Source of the DNA: Alphaproteobacteria bacterium
Lineage (GTDB): Bacteria; Pseudomonadota; Alphaproteobacteria; Caulobacterales; Caulobacteraceae
Reading direction: 5' to 3'
Length of the DNA: 64,000 nt
Assembly: GCA_025359785.1 (NCBI GenBank)
Contig: JANYET010000026.1
Span: forward strand, 1 to 64,000
Positions 1-9,900 of the stretch are shown here, piece after piece (the first letter of the stretch is position 1; each line of letters starts with the position of its first letter). A program made the position numbers and the translations under genes. The notes beneath the pieces are model-generated. The model worked only from the letters and a program-made list of their open reading frames with translations, had not been told where the DNA came from and made no database searches.

Positions 1-346
1 GGCGGACATAGGTGCGCTTGTCGTTGGCGGTGGCCTCGGCGGCGTCAGCGAAACCCGCGGTGAAGTCGTCGCCGATCATCTTCAAGCCCAGCACGAACAG
101 GATCACCCCGCCCGCGATCCGGAAAGCCGGCAGCGAGATGCCGAAGGAGGTCAGCAGGCCGAGCCCGGCGAAATAGAAAAAGGTCAGGAAGCCCATGACG
201 AACAGCGAGATCACGAATGCGATCTGCGCGCGCTCGCGGCCGGAGGCGCCCACCGTAGAGGCGGCGAACACCGGCACGTTGCCGATCGGATCGAGCAGGG
301 CGAACAGCGCTACGAAGAAGTTGACCGCGAAGTCCCAATGGATCAT
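1..346 (-). CDS. MarC-family integral membrane protein (partial, C-terminus off window)
   Basis: Only the first 115 codons are present. The reading begins with ATG on the minus strand as MIHWDFAVNFFVALFALLDP and carries the family hallmark DPIGNVPVF near residue 19, followed by a second hydrophobic helix (roughly residues 38-60) and a third (roughly 70-90). MarC/UPF0056 proteins are six-helix inner-membrane proteins of uncertain function; they were once linked to multiple antibiotic resistance. The gene is divergent from pyrF, and the 77 bases between them must hold both promoters. The start is the only ATG before the conserved helix, so I am confident of it. Confidence 0.85.
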   Translation of the reverse strand, partial: MIHWDFAVNFFVALFALLDPIGNVPVFAASTVGASGRERAQIAFVISLFVMGFLTFFYFAGLGLLTSFGISLPAFRIAGGVILFVLGLKMIGDDFTAGFADAAEATANDKRTYVR

Positions 347-423
347 CCCTGGGCCTTAGCCCAAATCGCCGCGCCCGCCGAGATAGTTCGGCTCGCGTTC
401 GCACGTCCAAAGGAGCCTTCGCC

Positions 424-1146
424 GTGTCCGAAGCCGTGCTCGCTGACGCCCCCGCCAAGGCCGACCGCCGGCTGATCGTGCCGCTGGATGTGCCCACCGC
501 CGACGAGGCCCGCGCCCTGGTGGCCGGCATCGGCGATGCAGCCAGCTTCTACAAGGTCGGCCTCGAACTCTTCGCCACCGATGGCATGGCGCTGGCGCGC
601 GAGCTGAAGGCGCAGGGCAAACAGGTATTCCTCGACTGGAAGCTGCACGATATCCCGACCACGGTGCAGCGGGCGGCCGCAGCCATCGCCCAGTCCGGCT
701 GCGACTTCATCACCGTCCATGGTGAGCCGCAGGTGATGGCCGCCGCGGTGCGCGGCCGCGGCGCCTCATCGCTGAAAATCCTGGCGGTGACGGTGCTGAC
801 CAGCCTGGCCGACGAGGACCTCGTCGAGATGGGCTATGCCGAGACGGCCCGCGCCCTGGTCGAGCGCCGCATCCACCAGGCCATCGCCGCCGGTTGCGAC
901 GGCGTGGTGGCGAGCCCGCACGAAGCCGCCCTGGCGCGCTCGCTCGGCGGCCGCGACTTCCTGGTGGTGACGCCAGGCGTTCGGCCCGACTGGTCGGCCA
1001 AGAACGATCAGGCCCGCGCGGCCACCCCGCTCGACGCGCTCAAGGCCGGCGCCTCGCACATCGTCTGCGGCCGCCCGATCACCGCCGCCAACGATCCCCA
1101 CGCGGCGGCGCTGCGCGTCGCGGCGGAGATGGCCCAGGCGGGCTGA
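424..1146 (+). CDS. pyrF: Orotidine 5'-phosphate decarboxylase
   Basis: PyrF converts OMP to UMP, the last step of de novo pyrimidine synthesis, in the cytosol. The 240-residue product has the TIM-barrel substrate-binding strand RLIVPLDV (residues 16-23), the catalytic D-x-K-x-x-D-I-P set with D71, K73 and D76 in LDWKLHDIPTT, and the late phosphate-binding VTPGVRP and CGRPI motifs. Length is normal for the short bacterial class. The start is GTG, chosen because an AAAGGAG-type ribosome site lies 6-13 bases upstream and the alignment with the family begins there. It is divergent from the MarC gene and convergent with the small SDHAF4-like gene. Confidence 0.95.
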   Translation: MSEAVLADAPAKADRRLIVPLDVPTADEARALVAGIGDAASFYKVGLELFATDGMALARELKAQGKQVFLDWKLHDIPTTVQRAAAAIAQSGCDFITVHGEPQVMAAAVRGRGASSLKILAVTVLTSLADEDLVEMGYAETARALVERRIHQAIAAGCDGVVASPHEAALARSLGGRDFLVVTPGVRPDWSAKNDQARAATPLDALKAGASHIVCGRPITAANDPHAAALRVAAEMAQAG

Positions 1147-1149
1147 GAC

Positions 1150-1347
1150 CTAGAAATCGACGGCGATGCCTTTGCGTTCCCAGTCGCCGAAGCGGGTGGG
1201 CTCGAGGCCTTTGGGGCCGCCCTGTTCGGCGGCCTTGGCCGCGGCTTCGGCTTCGGCGGCATGGCGCTGTGCGGCCTCTTCCAGGGCGCGCCGGGCGGCG
1301 GGCGTGAGCGGCTTATCGGGGGCGGCGTGGGGCGGCAGATCGTCCAT
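1150..1347 (-). CDS. DUF1674 / SDHAF4-like succinate dehydrogenase assembly factor
   Basis: This is a 65-residue protein whose C-terminus, GLEPTRFGDWERKGIAVDF, is the diagnostic DUF1674 block. The family includes mitochondrial SDHAF4, which binds the flavinylated succinate dehydrogenase subunit before complex assembly; the bacterial role is inferred from that. The N-terminal half is a charged, alanine-rich helix with no other motif. The gene lies tail to tail with pyrF, only 3 bases away. No sdh genes are in the window. Confidence 0.85.
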   Translation of the reverse strand: MDDLPPHAAPDKPLTPAARRALEEAAQRHAAEAEAAAKAAEQGGPKGLEPTRFGDWERKGIAVDF

Positions 1348-1423
1348 AGGCCTGATCTAAGACCTCCACGCGCGGTCCGCAAACCGCTTGCCTTGTGGTC
1401 CTTGAGCAGGCACGCCGCGCCGC

Positions 1424-2725
1424 GTGACCGATCTTGCACCCCAAACCACCCCCAATGACGCGGTTGGCCTGCCGGCCCGCGCCGCCGCCCTCGACCTTCT
1501 GACCGCAGCGCTCGGCGGGCGCGCCGGCATGGACGAAGGGCTTAGCCACCCGGCCTTGGCCGCCCTAGACGGCCGCGACCGCGCGTTTGCGCGGGCCCTG
1601 GTGATGGCGACGCTGCGCTATCTCGGTCCCATCGACTCCGCCCTGCAGGCCAAGGTGAAGAAGGCGCCGCCCGACAAGGTCGTACAGATCCTGCGGCTCG
1701 GTGTCGCCCAGGCCTTCGTGTTGAAGACCCCGGCGCACGCGGCGGTGACCACCTCGGTGGACCTGGTGGCCCAGGACAAGGGCCTGCAGATGTTCAAGGG
1801 CCTGGTGAACGCGGTGCTGCGCGGCCTGGTCCGCGAGCCGCCTGAGCTGGATGACCCGGAACTGATGGCGCCGAGCTGGCTCTACATGCGCTGGCGCGCT
1901 GCGTTCGGCGCCGAGGCGGCCCAGGCGGTCGCCGCCATGATCGCCCAGGAACCGGCCACCGACCTGTCGCTGAAGGACCCGTCGCAGGGCCCGGTGCTGG
2001 CCGGCGACCTGGAGGCCGAGATGTTGCCGGGCGGCAGCCTGCGCACGTCCAGGCGCGGCGATATCGCGACCTGGCCAGGCTTCGCCGAGGGCGGCTGGTG
2101 GGTGCAGGACGCCGCTGCGGCGATCCCCGCGCGCCTGCTTGGCGTCCAGCCGGGCCAGTCCGCGCTCGACATGTGCGCGGCGCCGGGCGGCAAGACCCTG
2201 CAACTCGCCGCGGCCGGCGCGAAGGTCGTGGCGCTGGATCGCTCCGCCGTTCGCCTGAAGCGGGTCGCCGAGAACCTGGCGCGGGTGGCCTTGACCGCCG
2301 AGGTGGTGGCCGCCGACGCCGCGACCTGGCCGGACAGGCGCAGCTTCGACGCCGTGCTGCTCGATGCGCCCTGCTCAGCCACCGGGACCTTCCGCCGCCA
2401 CCCCGACGTGCTGTGGGCCGCCAAGCCCAGCGATGTGGCGGGCCTGGCCGCCGTGCAGTCAAAGCTGCTCGACGCCGCCGCGCGCCGCACCAAGTCGGGT
2501 GGCCGGCTGGTCTATTGCGTCTGCTCGCTCGAACCGGAAGAGGGCGAAGGCCAGGTCGCAGCCTTCCTAGCCCGGACGCCGGGCATGAGCCTCGATCCCG
2601 TCGCCGCGGACGAGGGCGGCGCGCCGGCCGCCAGCGTCCGGCCCGAGGGCACGCTGCGCATTCTGCCGCACCATCTGGCGGCCGGCCTGGACGGGTTCTA
2701 CGTCGCGCGGTTCCGCAAGGCTTAG
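1424..2725 (+). CDS. rsmB: 16S rRNA m5C967 methyltransferase RsmB
   Basis: RsmB methylates C967 of 16S rRNA using S-adenosylmethionine. The N-terminal ~150 residues form the NusB-like RNA-binding domain. The methyltransferase domain follows, with the SAM motif CAAPGGKT near residue 251, DAPCSATG near 315 and YCVCSLEPEEGE near 365; the cysteines of the last two motifs are the pair used by m5C enzymes. Length (433 aa) is normal. The GTG start is taken because the conserved NusB-like fold starts shortly after it; there is no strong Shine-Dalgarno. It is followed after 46 bases by rpe on the same strand. Confidence 0.93.
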   Translation: MTDLAPQTTPNDAVGLPARAAALDLLTAALGGRAGMDEGLSHPALAALDGRDRAFARALVMATLRYLGPIDSALQAKVKKAPPDKVVQILRLGVAQAFVLKTPAHAAVTTSVDLVAQDKGLQMFKGLVNAVLRGLVREPPELDDPELMAPSWLYMRWRAAFGAEAAQAVAAMIAQEPATDLSLKDPSQGPVLAGDLEAEMLPGGSLRTSRRGDIATWPGFAEGGWWVQDAAAAIPARLLGVQPGQSALDMCAAPGGKTLQLAAAGAKVVALDRSAVRLKRVAENLARVALTAEVVAADAATWPDRRSFDAVLLDAPCSATGTFRRHPDVLWAAKPSDVAGLAAVQSKLLDAAARRTKSGGRLVYCVCSLEPEEGEGQVAAFLARTPGMSLDPVAADEGGAPAASVRPEGTLRILPHHLAAGLDGFYVARFRKA

Positions 2726-2771
2726 AACCCGCCCTCTGGTCCCCGTCGCCGCATCGCGTTATGCGGACCAC

Positions 2772-3440
2772 ATGACCGCCCGTTCCACCCCGATCATCGC
2801 GCCTTCGATCCTGTCGGCGGATTTCGCGCGGCTAGGCGAGGAGGCCCGCGCGGTCGAGGCCGCCGGCGCCGACTGGCTGCATATCGACGTGATGGACGGC
2901 CACTTCGTGCCCAACATCACCATCGGGCCGGACGTCGTTAAGGCGCTGCGGCCCCACGTGAAGATCCCGATGGACGTCCATCTGATGATCTCGCCGGCCG
3001 ATCCGTACATCGAGGCTTTCCGCGCGGCCGGGGCCGACATGATCAGCGTCCACCCCGAGGCTGGGCCGCACCTCAACCGCACGCTTGGACAGATCCGCAA
3101 GCTGGGGGCCAAGGCGGGCGTGGTGTTCAACCCGTCGACCGACCCCAGCGTGATCCAGTGGATGATGGACGACGTCGACCTGATCCTGGTGATGTCGATC
3201 AACCCGGGGTTCGGCGGCCAGAGCTTCATGCGCTCGCAACTCGCCAAGATCGCGGCCCTGCGCGCGATGATCGACGCTCATGGGCGCGACATCCCCCTGG
3301 AGGTGGACGGCGGGGTGACCCCGGAGACGGCGAAGCTCTGCGTCGCGGCGGGCGCGACGGCGCTGGTGGCCGGGACGGCGGTGTTCCGCGGCGGGCCGGA
3401 CGCCTACGCCGGCAATATCGCCGCCCTGCGCGGCGTCTGA
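2772..3440 (+). CDS. rpe: Ribulose-phosphate 3-epimerase
   Basis: Rpe interconverts D-ribulose 5-phosphate and D-xylulose 5-phosphate in the pentose phosphate pathway. The 222-residue TIM barrel shows all the family blocks: APSILSADFARLG (residues 11-23), HIDVMDGHFVPN with the metal-binding H and D residues, the HLMI strand, VMSINPGFGGQ and the phosphate-binding EVDGGV. The ATG start places the first strand at the usual distance. It sits between rsmB and a heparinase-like gene on the same strand with short gaps, so the three and purH may be co-transcribed. Confidence 0.95.
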   Translation: MTARSTPIIAPSILSADFARLGEEARAVEAAGADWLHIDVMDGHFVPNITIGPDVVKALRPHVKIPMDVHLMISPADPYIEAFRAAGADMISVHPEAGPHLNRTLGQIRKLGAKAGVVFNPSTDPSVIQWMMDDVDLILVMSINPGFGGQSFMRSQLAKIAALRAMIDAHGRDIPLEVDGGVTPETAKLCVAAGATALVAGTAVFRGGPDAYAGNIAALRGV

Positions 3441-3451
3441 GCGGCCCGCTG

Positions 3452-5233
3452 GTGGCGGCCTCGACGCTCGACCGCATTCCCGGCGGCTACGGGCTGCTCG
3501 CCGCGATAGTCGCCATCGCCCGACGGCCCGGTCTGGAGTGGCGCGCCTCCCGGCTCAATCAGCTCCGGCTTTCAGGCCCCTACCCCGAGGGCCTCGCCGC
3601 CGACCCGCACGACCTGCGGCCCGCCGACCCGGAGGCCGGCCGGCGCATCCTGGCCGGCGGCTTCGTGTTTGGCGGCGAGACGCTGAGCACCGGACCGCGC
3701 GGCGATCCCTGGGACCGGGCGAGCCCCAGCCGGCGGTTCGCACAGACCCTGCACGGCTTTGGCTGGCTCAAGGACCTGACGGCCCACGGCGATCCCGGCG
3801 CCTGGGAGGCGCTGCGCCTGACGCTGGCCTGGCGGCGGCTGTTCGCGCGCTGGAACGCGTTTTCGTGGGATGCCGAGGTGCTGGAGCGGCGGGTGTTCAA
3901 CCTGGCCTGTGCGATCCGCGCCCTGTCGGTTCCGGCGTCGGAGGCCGAGGCCGACCAGATCGCCGCCGATCTCGCCCATCAGGCGCGCTACCTGCTGGAC
4001 CTGCGCGAGGGCCCGGCGCGGGCCGCCGAGCGCGCGGTCGCCGCGGCGGTCGCCGGGACGGCCTTGGGCGGCCCCGCGGGCGAGGGTCTGCTGGAACGGG
4101 CGCTGGACCGCATGAGCCACGCCTTGAAGGAGACCTTGCGGTCGGACGGCGGGCACGCCAGCCGCAGCCCGCAGGCGGCGCTGGAGCTCTATTTCGATCT
4201 TTCGACACTGGACGAAGCGTTGACGCAGCGCGGCATGGCGGCGCCCGAGACCATGACGGTGGCGCTCGACCAGCTGGCGGAGGCGGTGCGGTTCTTCACC
4301 CTGGCGGACGGGCGGTTTCCAGCCTTCCAGGGCGGCGGTTCGCTGCCGCCCGGCTACGTCGCCGCCGCGCGCGCCGACGATCTGGCCGCAGAGCGCGCGG
4401 CGCCCATCGCGCGCAACGGCTACCACCGGATGGAGACCCGGGCGCTGCAGGTTGTCGCCGACGCCGCGCCGCCGGCCGCCGGGGCCTGGAGCGTTTCGGC
4501 CTGCGCCCAGCCCCTGGCGCTGGAAATCCTGGCCGGCGGCAAACGGCTGATCGTCGGGTCAGCCTGGTCGCCGGGCGCGGCCGGACCGCAGGCCTTGCGG
4601 CTGGTGGACGGCGCGTCCACCGCCTCAGTCGCCGACCTGCCGTGCGGTACGCCGCTGCGGGGCTTCGCGAGCCGGGTGCTGGGACCGCGTCTGCGCGACG
4701 CCTACAGCCTGCCCACCGCCCACCGGCACGACGCCAAGGGCGCGGTCTGGCTGGAGGTCTCGCACGACGGCTGGACCAAGCGGCTGGGCCTGCGCCACGA
4801 GCGCCGGCTCTACCTCGACGCCGCGTCCGACGAGCTGCGCGGCGAGGACGCCCTGGTCCCGGTCTCCGACAAGGCGCGACCCGACGGGCGGCGGTTCATC
4901 CCGTTCATGGTGCGCTTCCACCTGCACCCGCAGGTCAGCGCGCTGATCGCGCGCGACAAGAAGAGCGTGCTGCTGAAGGTCGAGGGCGAAGAGACCGGTT
5001 GGTGGCTGCGCAACGACGCGCTGGAGGTGACGCTCGCGCCGTCGACCTATCATCAGGACGGCATCGCCCGGCACGGACAGCAGATCGTCTTGCGGGGCCA
5101 GGCGCGGCTCGACGCCGGCGCCAAGGTGCGGTGGAAGCTGTCGGCCGCGTCACCGGAGCGGGCCGGCGACGACAAGGGTGGCGAGACCCACGTTGACGGC
5201 GCGCGTGTTGACCTGAATGGGGCGTCGGCCTAA
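3452..5233 (+). CDS. Heparinase II/III family protein
   Basis: This is a ~593-residue protein of the heparinase II/III-like family (alpha-helical N-terminal half, beta-sandwich C-terminal half). Recognisable family features are the tryptophan-rich start of the helical part, the SDGGHASRSPQA block in the middle (the substrate-cleft region) and the C-terminal run PFMVRFHLHPQVSA followed by KVEGEETGWWLRND. In alphaproteobacteria this gene is commonly found next to purH, as here; its substrate is not established, and heparin itself is unlikely. The frame stays open far upstream into rpe. I chose GTG 11 bases after the rpe stop because upstream codons only mirror rpe. There is no signal peptide from this start. 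Confidence 0.82.
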   Translation: MAASTLDRIPGGYGLLAAIVAIARRPGLEWRASRLNQLRLSGPYPEGLAADPHDLRPADPEAGRRILAGGFVFGGETLSTGPRGDPWDRASPSRRFAQTLHGFGWLKDLTAHGDPGAWEALRLTLAWRRLFARWNAFSWDAEVLERRVFNLACAIRALSVPASEAEADQIAADLAHQARYLLDLREGPARAAERAVAAAVAGTALGGPAGEGLLERALDRMSHALKETLRSDGGHASRSPQAALELYFDLSTLDEALTQRGMAAPETMTVALDQLAEAVRFFTLADGRFPAFQGGGSLPPGYVAAARADDLAAERAAPIARNGYHRMETRALQVVADAAPPAAGAWSVSACAQPLALEILAGGKRLIVGSAWSPGAAGPQALRLVDGASTASVADLPCGTPLRGFASRVLGPRLRDAYSLPTAHRHDAKGAVWLEVSHDGWTKRLGLRHERRLYLDAASDELRGEDALVPVSDKARPDGRRFIPFMVRFHLHPQVSALIARDKKSVLLKVEGEETGWWLRNDALEVTLAPSTYHQDGIARHGQQIVLRGQARLDAGAKVRWKLSAASPERAGDDKGGETHVDGARVDLNGASA

Positions 5234-5346
5234 GCCGCAGCCATTCCGCGTGACTGGCGAAACTGAGGTGGGTGACCACCGGGGAGCGCGGAACCATAGC
5301 GACCGCCGCTCGCCTGGGCATTTTTCCGAAACGCCAGGAGAATGCC

Positions 5347-6939
5347 GTGCCCGCCGCGCCTGATTTCCCGCCCGCTCCTGACCGCGCCCCGCTGAAGCGC
5401 GCGCTGATCAGCGTCTCCGACAAGACCGGCCTGATCGAGGCCGCCCGCGTCCTGGCCGCCGCCGGCGTGGAGTTGGTCTCCACGGGCGGCACGCGCAAGG
5501 CCATCGCCGACGCCGGGCTGCCGGTGAAGGACATCGCCGACCTGACCGGTTTCCCGGAGATGATGGACGGCCGGGTGAAGACCCTGCATCCGGTCGTGCA
5601 TGGCGGCCTGCTGGGCGTGCGCGACGCGCCGGAGCACGCCAAGGCCATGGCCGACCACGGCATCGGCGGCATCGATCTGGTCTATGTGAATCTCTACCCG
5701 TTCGAGCAGGCGGTGGCCTCCGGCGCGGACTATGTGACGGCGGTCGAGAACATCGACATCGGCGGCCCGGCGATGATCCGCTCGGCGGCCAAGAACCACG
5801 GCTACGTCGCCGTCTGCACCGAGATCGCCGACGTCGAGGAGGTGCTGGCCGACATGGCGGCGGACGGCGCCACCGGCCTGGACCTGCGCAAGCGCCTGGC
5901 GGCCAGGGCCTATGCCCGGACGGCGTCCTACGACGCGGCGATCTCGGCCTGGTTCGCCGAGGCCCTGGGCGACGAAGCCCCGAAGCGCCGGGCCTTCGCG
6001 GGCGAGCTGGTCCAGACCATGCGTTACGGCGAGAACCCGCATCAGAAGGCGGCCTTCTACCGCTTCCCCAATCCACGGACCGGGGTGGCCACGGCCAGGC
6101 AGCTGCAGGGAAAAGAGCTCAGCTACAACAACATCAACGACACCGACGCGGCCTATGAGCTGATCGCCGAGTTCGCGCCCGACGCGGGCCCCGCGTGCGC
6201 GATCATCAAACATGCCAACCCCTGCGGCGTGGCGACCGGCAAGACTCTGGTCGAGGCCTACGCGCGGGCGCTGGCCTGCGACCCGACCAGCGCTTTCGGC
6301 GGCATCATCGCCATGAACCAGAAGCTGGACGTGGCGACCGCCACCGAGATTCTGAAGCTGCTGACCGAGGTGGTGATCGCGCCCGACGCCGACGCCGACG
6401 CGGTCGAGCTGTTCCGCAAGAAGAAGAACGTCCGCCTGTTGACCACCGGCGGCATGCCCGATCCGCTGTCGCCCGGGATGACCTTCAAGTCGGTGGCCGG
6501 CGGTTTCCTGGTGCAGAGCCGCGATGACGCGCGCCTGGCCCGGTCCGATCTCAAGGTCGTCACCAAGCGGGCGCCGACCGAGACGGAGGTGGCCGACATG
6601 CTATTCGCCTTCACCATCGCCAAGCACGTCAAGTCCAACGCCATCGTCTATGCCAAAGACGGCCAGACGTTGGGCGTTGGCGCCGGGCAGATGAACCGCA
6701 AGGATAGCGCCCGGATCGCCGCCCTGCGCGCCGCCGACTTCGGCCTGGACCTGAAGGGCTCAGCCTGCGCCTCGGAGGCCTTCTTTCCGTTCCCCGACGG
6801 CCTGATCCAGGCGGCGGACGCCGGCTGCACGGCGGTGATCCAGCCCGGCGGGTCCATCGGCGATGCGGCGGTGATCGCGGCTGCCGACGAGCGGGGCCTG
6901 GCCATGGTGTTCACCGGCGTGCGGGTGTTCCGGCATTAG
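5347..6939 (+). CDS. purH: Bifunctional AICAR formyltransferase / IMP cyclohydrolase
   Basis: PurH catalyses the last two steps of IMP synthesis. The N-terminal cyclohydrolase domain opens with [11 protein letters not shown] and continues with the STGGT and HPVVHGG phosphate-binding loops. The C-terminal formyltransferase domain has KHANPCGVA, with its catalytic KH pair, and the late FFPFPDG and QPGGSIGD blocks. The product is 530 aa, normal for the family. An AGGAG site 6 bases upstream fixes the GTG start; an earlier in-frame start at 5272 would add residues not typical of PurH. It is convergent with gdhZ and closed by a strong hairpin. Confidence 0.95.
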   Translation: MPAAPDFPPAPDRAPLKRALISVSDKTGLIEAARVLAAAGVELVSTGGTRKAIADAGLPVKDIADLTGFPEMMDGRVKTLHPVVHGGLLGVRDAPEHAKAMADHGIGGIDLVYVNLYPFEQAVASGADYVTAVENIDIGGPAMIRSAAKNHGYVAVCTEIADVEEVLADMAADGATGLDLRKRLAARAYARTASYDAAISAWFAEALGDEAPKRRAFAGELVQTMRYGENPHQKAAFYRFPNPRTGVATARQLQGKELSYNNINDTDAAYELIAEFAPDAGPACAIIKHANPCGVATGKTLVEAYARALACDPTSAFGGIIAMNQKLDVATATEILKLLTEVVIAPDADADAVELFRKKKNVRLLTTGGMPDPLSPGMTFKSVAGGFLVQSRDDARLARSDLKVVTKRAPTETEVADMLFAFTIAKHVKSNAIVYAKDGQTLGVGAGQMNRKDSARIAALRAADFGLDLKGSACASEAFFPFPDGLIQAADAGCTAVIQPGGSIGDAAVIAAADERGLAMVFTGVRVFRH

Positions 6940-6944
6940 CACCC

Positions 6945-6969
6945 TTCCCTCCCCATCGAGGGGAGGGAA
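6945..6969. terminator. Bidirectional terminator between purH and gdhZ
   Basis: A perfect 10-bp stem (TTCCCTCCCC pairing with GGGGAGGGAA) closes a 5-base ATCGA loop, exactly between the two convergent stop codons. In each direction the stem ends in AA/TT. There is no long T-run, so it may act with Rho. The similar CCCTCCC/GGGAGGG hairpins between rsmI and hemW suggest that this stem type recurs in the genome. Confidence 0.7.
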
Positions 6970-6974
6970 ACGGC

Positions 6975-9900
6975 TCAGCGTTTCCGCTTCGACCCCTCCG
7001 CCGCCAGCTCGCGCAGCGCCGCGTTGGCGATGGTCAGCTTGGCGAAGGACCAGCCGCCCGCCGAGGCCTCGATCTCGTCGATCGTGCGTCGTGCGATGTC
7101 GGCCTTGCCACGGCGCATCTGGGTCCAGGCCGAGCAGGCGTTTCGCGCCTGGGTCGCGTCCTCACCCGCCTGCGGTCCGCCGCAGAAGGCCATGACGGTG
7201 CGGGTCAGATCGCTCTGTTGGATCAGCAGGTCCTCGATCAGCCGGCGAAGCGCCATCCGTTCGAAGGTGTCACCCACGGCATAGGCGCCGGCCGCCTGGC
7301 GCACCCGGTCGAAGCCGAAGCTTTCGCCGACCGCGTGATAGAGCCGCGCCACATTACCCAGCGGCCAGCTGGAGACCTCGGCCAGATCGACCAGGTCGCC
7401 GGCGATGGTCATCGGCTGCAGCACCGCCACCGCGCGGGCCCTGTCCAGCGGCGCGCCAGCCTTGGTGAGTTGCGCGACGCGGGCCTCGACGGCGGCCTGT
7501 TCGATGGGCGACAGCACGCCCGGCATCAGCTTCAGGAGCCCCTGGAAGGCCGGCTCGTAGGCGCGGACCAGGGCGTCCACCTCCAGCTTGTCGCGGGCCG
7601 CGCGGCGGGCGAGCCAGAAGGTGGAGCCGCGTAGGGCCGCGCTCAGGCGGCGGAACAGCGCCATCTGGCCGGCGGCCGGCGCCTTGCCGTCCAGCGCGGC
7701 CACCGAGTCCCACAGGGCCGGGATACCGAGCACGGCCTTGGCCGCCTCATAGCCGGCGATGAAGGCCTGGGCATCGGCGCCCGCGGCGGGCATCAGGCGG
7801 CCCGCGAAGCTCGGTCCGCAGCGGTTGATGACGTCGTTGGCGACGACGGTGGCGATGATGTCGCGGCGCAGGCGGTGCTTGCGCATCGGCTCGGCCCACT
7901 TGCGCATGGCCTTTGGGAAATAGCCCTCCAGCTGGCGCTCGAAGAACGGATCGTCGGCGGCTTCCGTGGCGACGATATCGGCCTTCAGTTCCAACTTGCC
8001 ATAGGCCAGCAGCACCGCCAGCTCGGGCCGCGTCAGGCCCTTGCCGGCCTGGCTGCGCTCGGCGATGGCGGCCGCGTCCGGCAGGCCCTCCACCGCGCGG
8101 TCGAGGCGGCCCCTGGATTCCAGCTCGGCCATGAACTGGGCGTAGGGCATCAGCTCGCCGACCGCGTCCATCTCCATCAGCGAGAGCGCCAGGGTCTGGT
8201 CGTAGTTGTCCTGCAGGACGTGGCGGCCCACCTCCTCGGTCATCGACTGCAACAGGGTGTCGCGCTTCTTGCGGGTGAGCTCGCCGGTGCGTTCCAGCAT
8301 GCCGGTGAGAATCTTGATGTTCACCTCGTGGTCGGAGGTGTCGACGCCCGCGGAATTGTCGATGGCGTCGGTGTCGATGCGGCCGCCGGCGAGCGCGTAT
8401 TCGATGCGCCCGGCCTGGGTGAGACCGAGGTTCGCGCCTTCGCCCACTACCTTGACCCGTAGTTCCGAGCCGTTGATCCGGACCGCGTCATTGGCCTTGT
8501 CGCCAACGTCGGCGTTGGCCTCGGAGGTCGCCTTCACATAGGTGCCGATGCCGCCCAGATAGAGCAGCTCGGCCTCGGAGCGCAGGATCGCGTTGATCAG
8601 CTCGGTGGGGGCCATGGCGTCGGCGGTGACGCCGAGCATGGCCTTCACCGGCGCGGTGAGCGCGATCGACTTCAGCGTGCGCGGATAGACGCCGCCGCCC
8701 TTGGAGATCAGCTTCTTGTCGTAGTCGTCCCAGGATGAGCTGGGCAGCGCGAACATCCGGGCCCGTTCGGTCCACGACCGGGCGGTGTCCGGCTCGGGAT
8801 CCAGGAAGATGTGGCGGTGGTCGAAGGCGGCCAGCAATTTGGTCTGCTTCGACAGCAGCATGCCGTTGCCGAACACATCGCCCGACATGTCGCCGCAGCC
8901 GACCACGGTGAACGGCTCGGTCTGGATATCCTTGCCCAATTCGCGGAAGTGGCGCTTCACGGCCTCCCACGCGCCGCGGGCGGTAATGCCCATGATCTTG
9001 TGGTCGTAGCCGGCCGAGCCGCCGGACGCGAAGGCGTCACCCAGCCAGAAGCCGTAGGCCTCGGCCATGCCGTTGGCGATATCGGAGAAGGTGGCCGTGC
9101 CCTTGTCGGCGGCCACGACCAGGTAGGGATCGTCGCCGTCGAAGGCGATGACGTGCTCCGGCGGGATGATCTTGCCGTCGGGCGACAGGTTGTCGGTGAT
9201 ATCGAGCAGGCCGGAAAGGAAGGTCTTGTAGGCGCTGATGCCCTCGGCCTGCACCTCCGCGCGCGTGCCGCCCTTGGGCAGCTGTTTGGGATAGAAGCCG
9301 CCCTTGGAGCCCACGGGCACGATGACCGCGTTCTTGACCTGTTGGGCCTTCACCAGCCCCAGGACCTCGGTGCGGAAGTCGTCGCGCCGGTCGGACCAGC
9401 GCAGCCCGCCGCGGGCGACCGGGCCGAAGCGCAGGTGGACGCCCTCGACATTGACCCCCCAGACGAAGATCTCGCGGTAGGGCTTGGGGGCCGGCAGGTC
9501 GGCCAGTTCGCCGGAGGCCACCTTGAACGAGATGTAGGGCTTGGGAGCCCCGTCGGCGCCGGGCTGGTAGAAATTGGTCCGCTGCATCGCCTGGACCAGC
9601 AGGGCGATGCGGCGCAGCACGCGGTCCTCATCGAGGCTTTCGACCCCCTGCAGGGCCTCGACGATCTGCAGCATGATCGCGTCGGCCTTGGCGCGGCGCT
9701 TGTCGAGGGTGAGTTTGGTCGCCGGATCGAACTTGGCCTGAAAGAGGTCGAGGATCAGACGGGCCACATCCGGATGCGCGGAGAGCGCCTCTTCCTGCAC
9801 CCGCTGACTGGGGTCGAGGCCGGACTGCTGGCGGTGGCGGGCGAAGGCGCGGATCAGGGCGGCGTCGCGCCAGGGCAGCGCCAGCTCCAGAACGAGGCGG

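Noticed and set aside
3158-3451. Upstream extension of the heparinase-like frame into rpe
   Set aside because: The extension repeats rpe codons in another frame and lacks any family match; the conserved part starts after the rpe stop.
5234-5346. Purine riboswitch or ZTP motif before purH
   Set aside because: No conserved paired elements visible; only a ribosome site and a short leader are seen.
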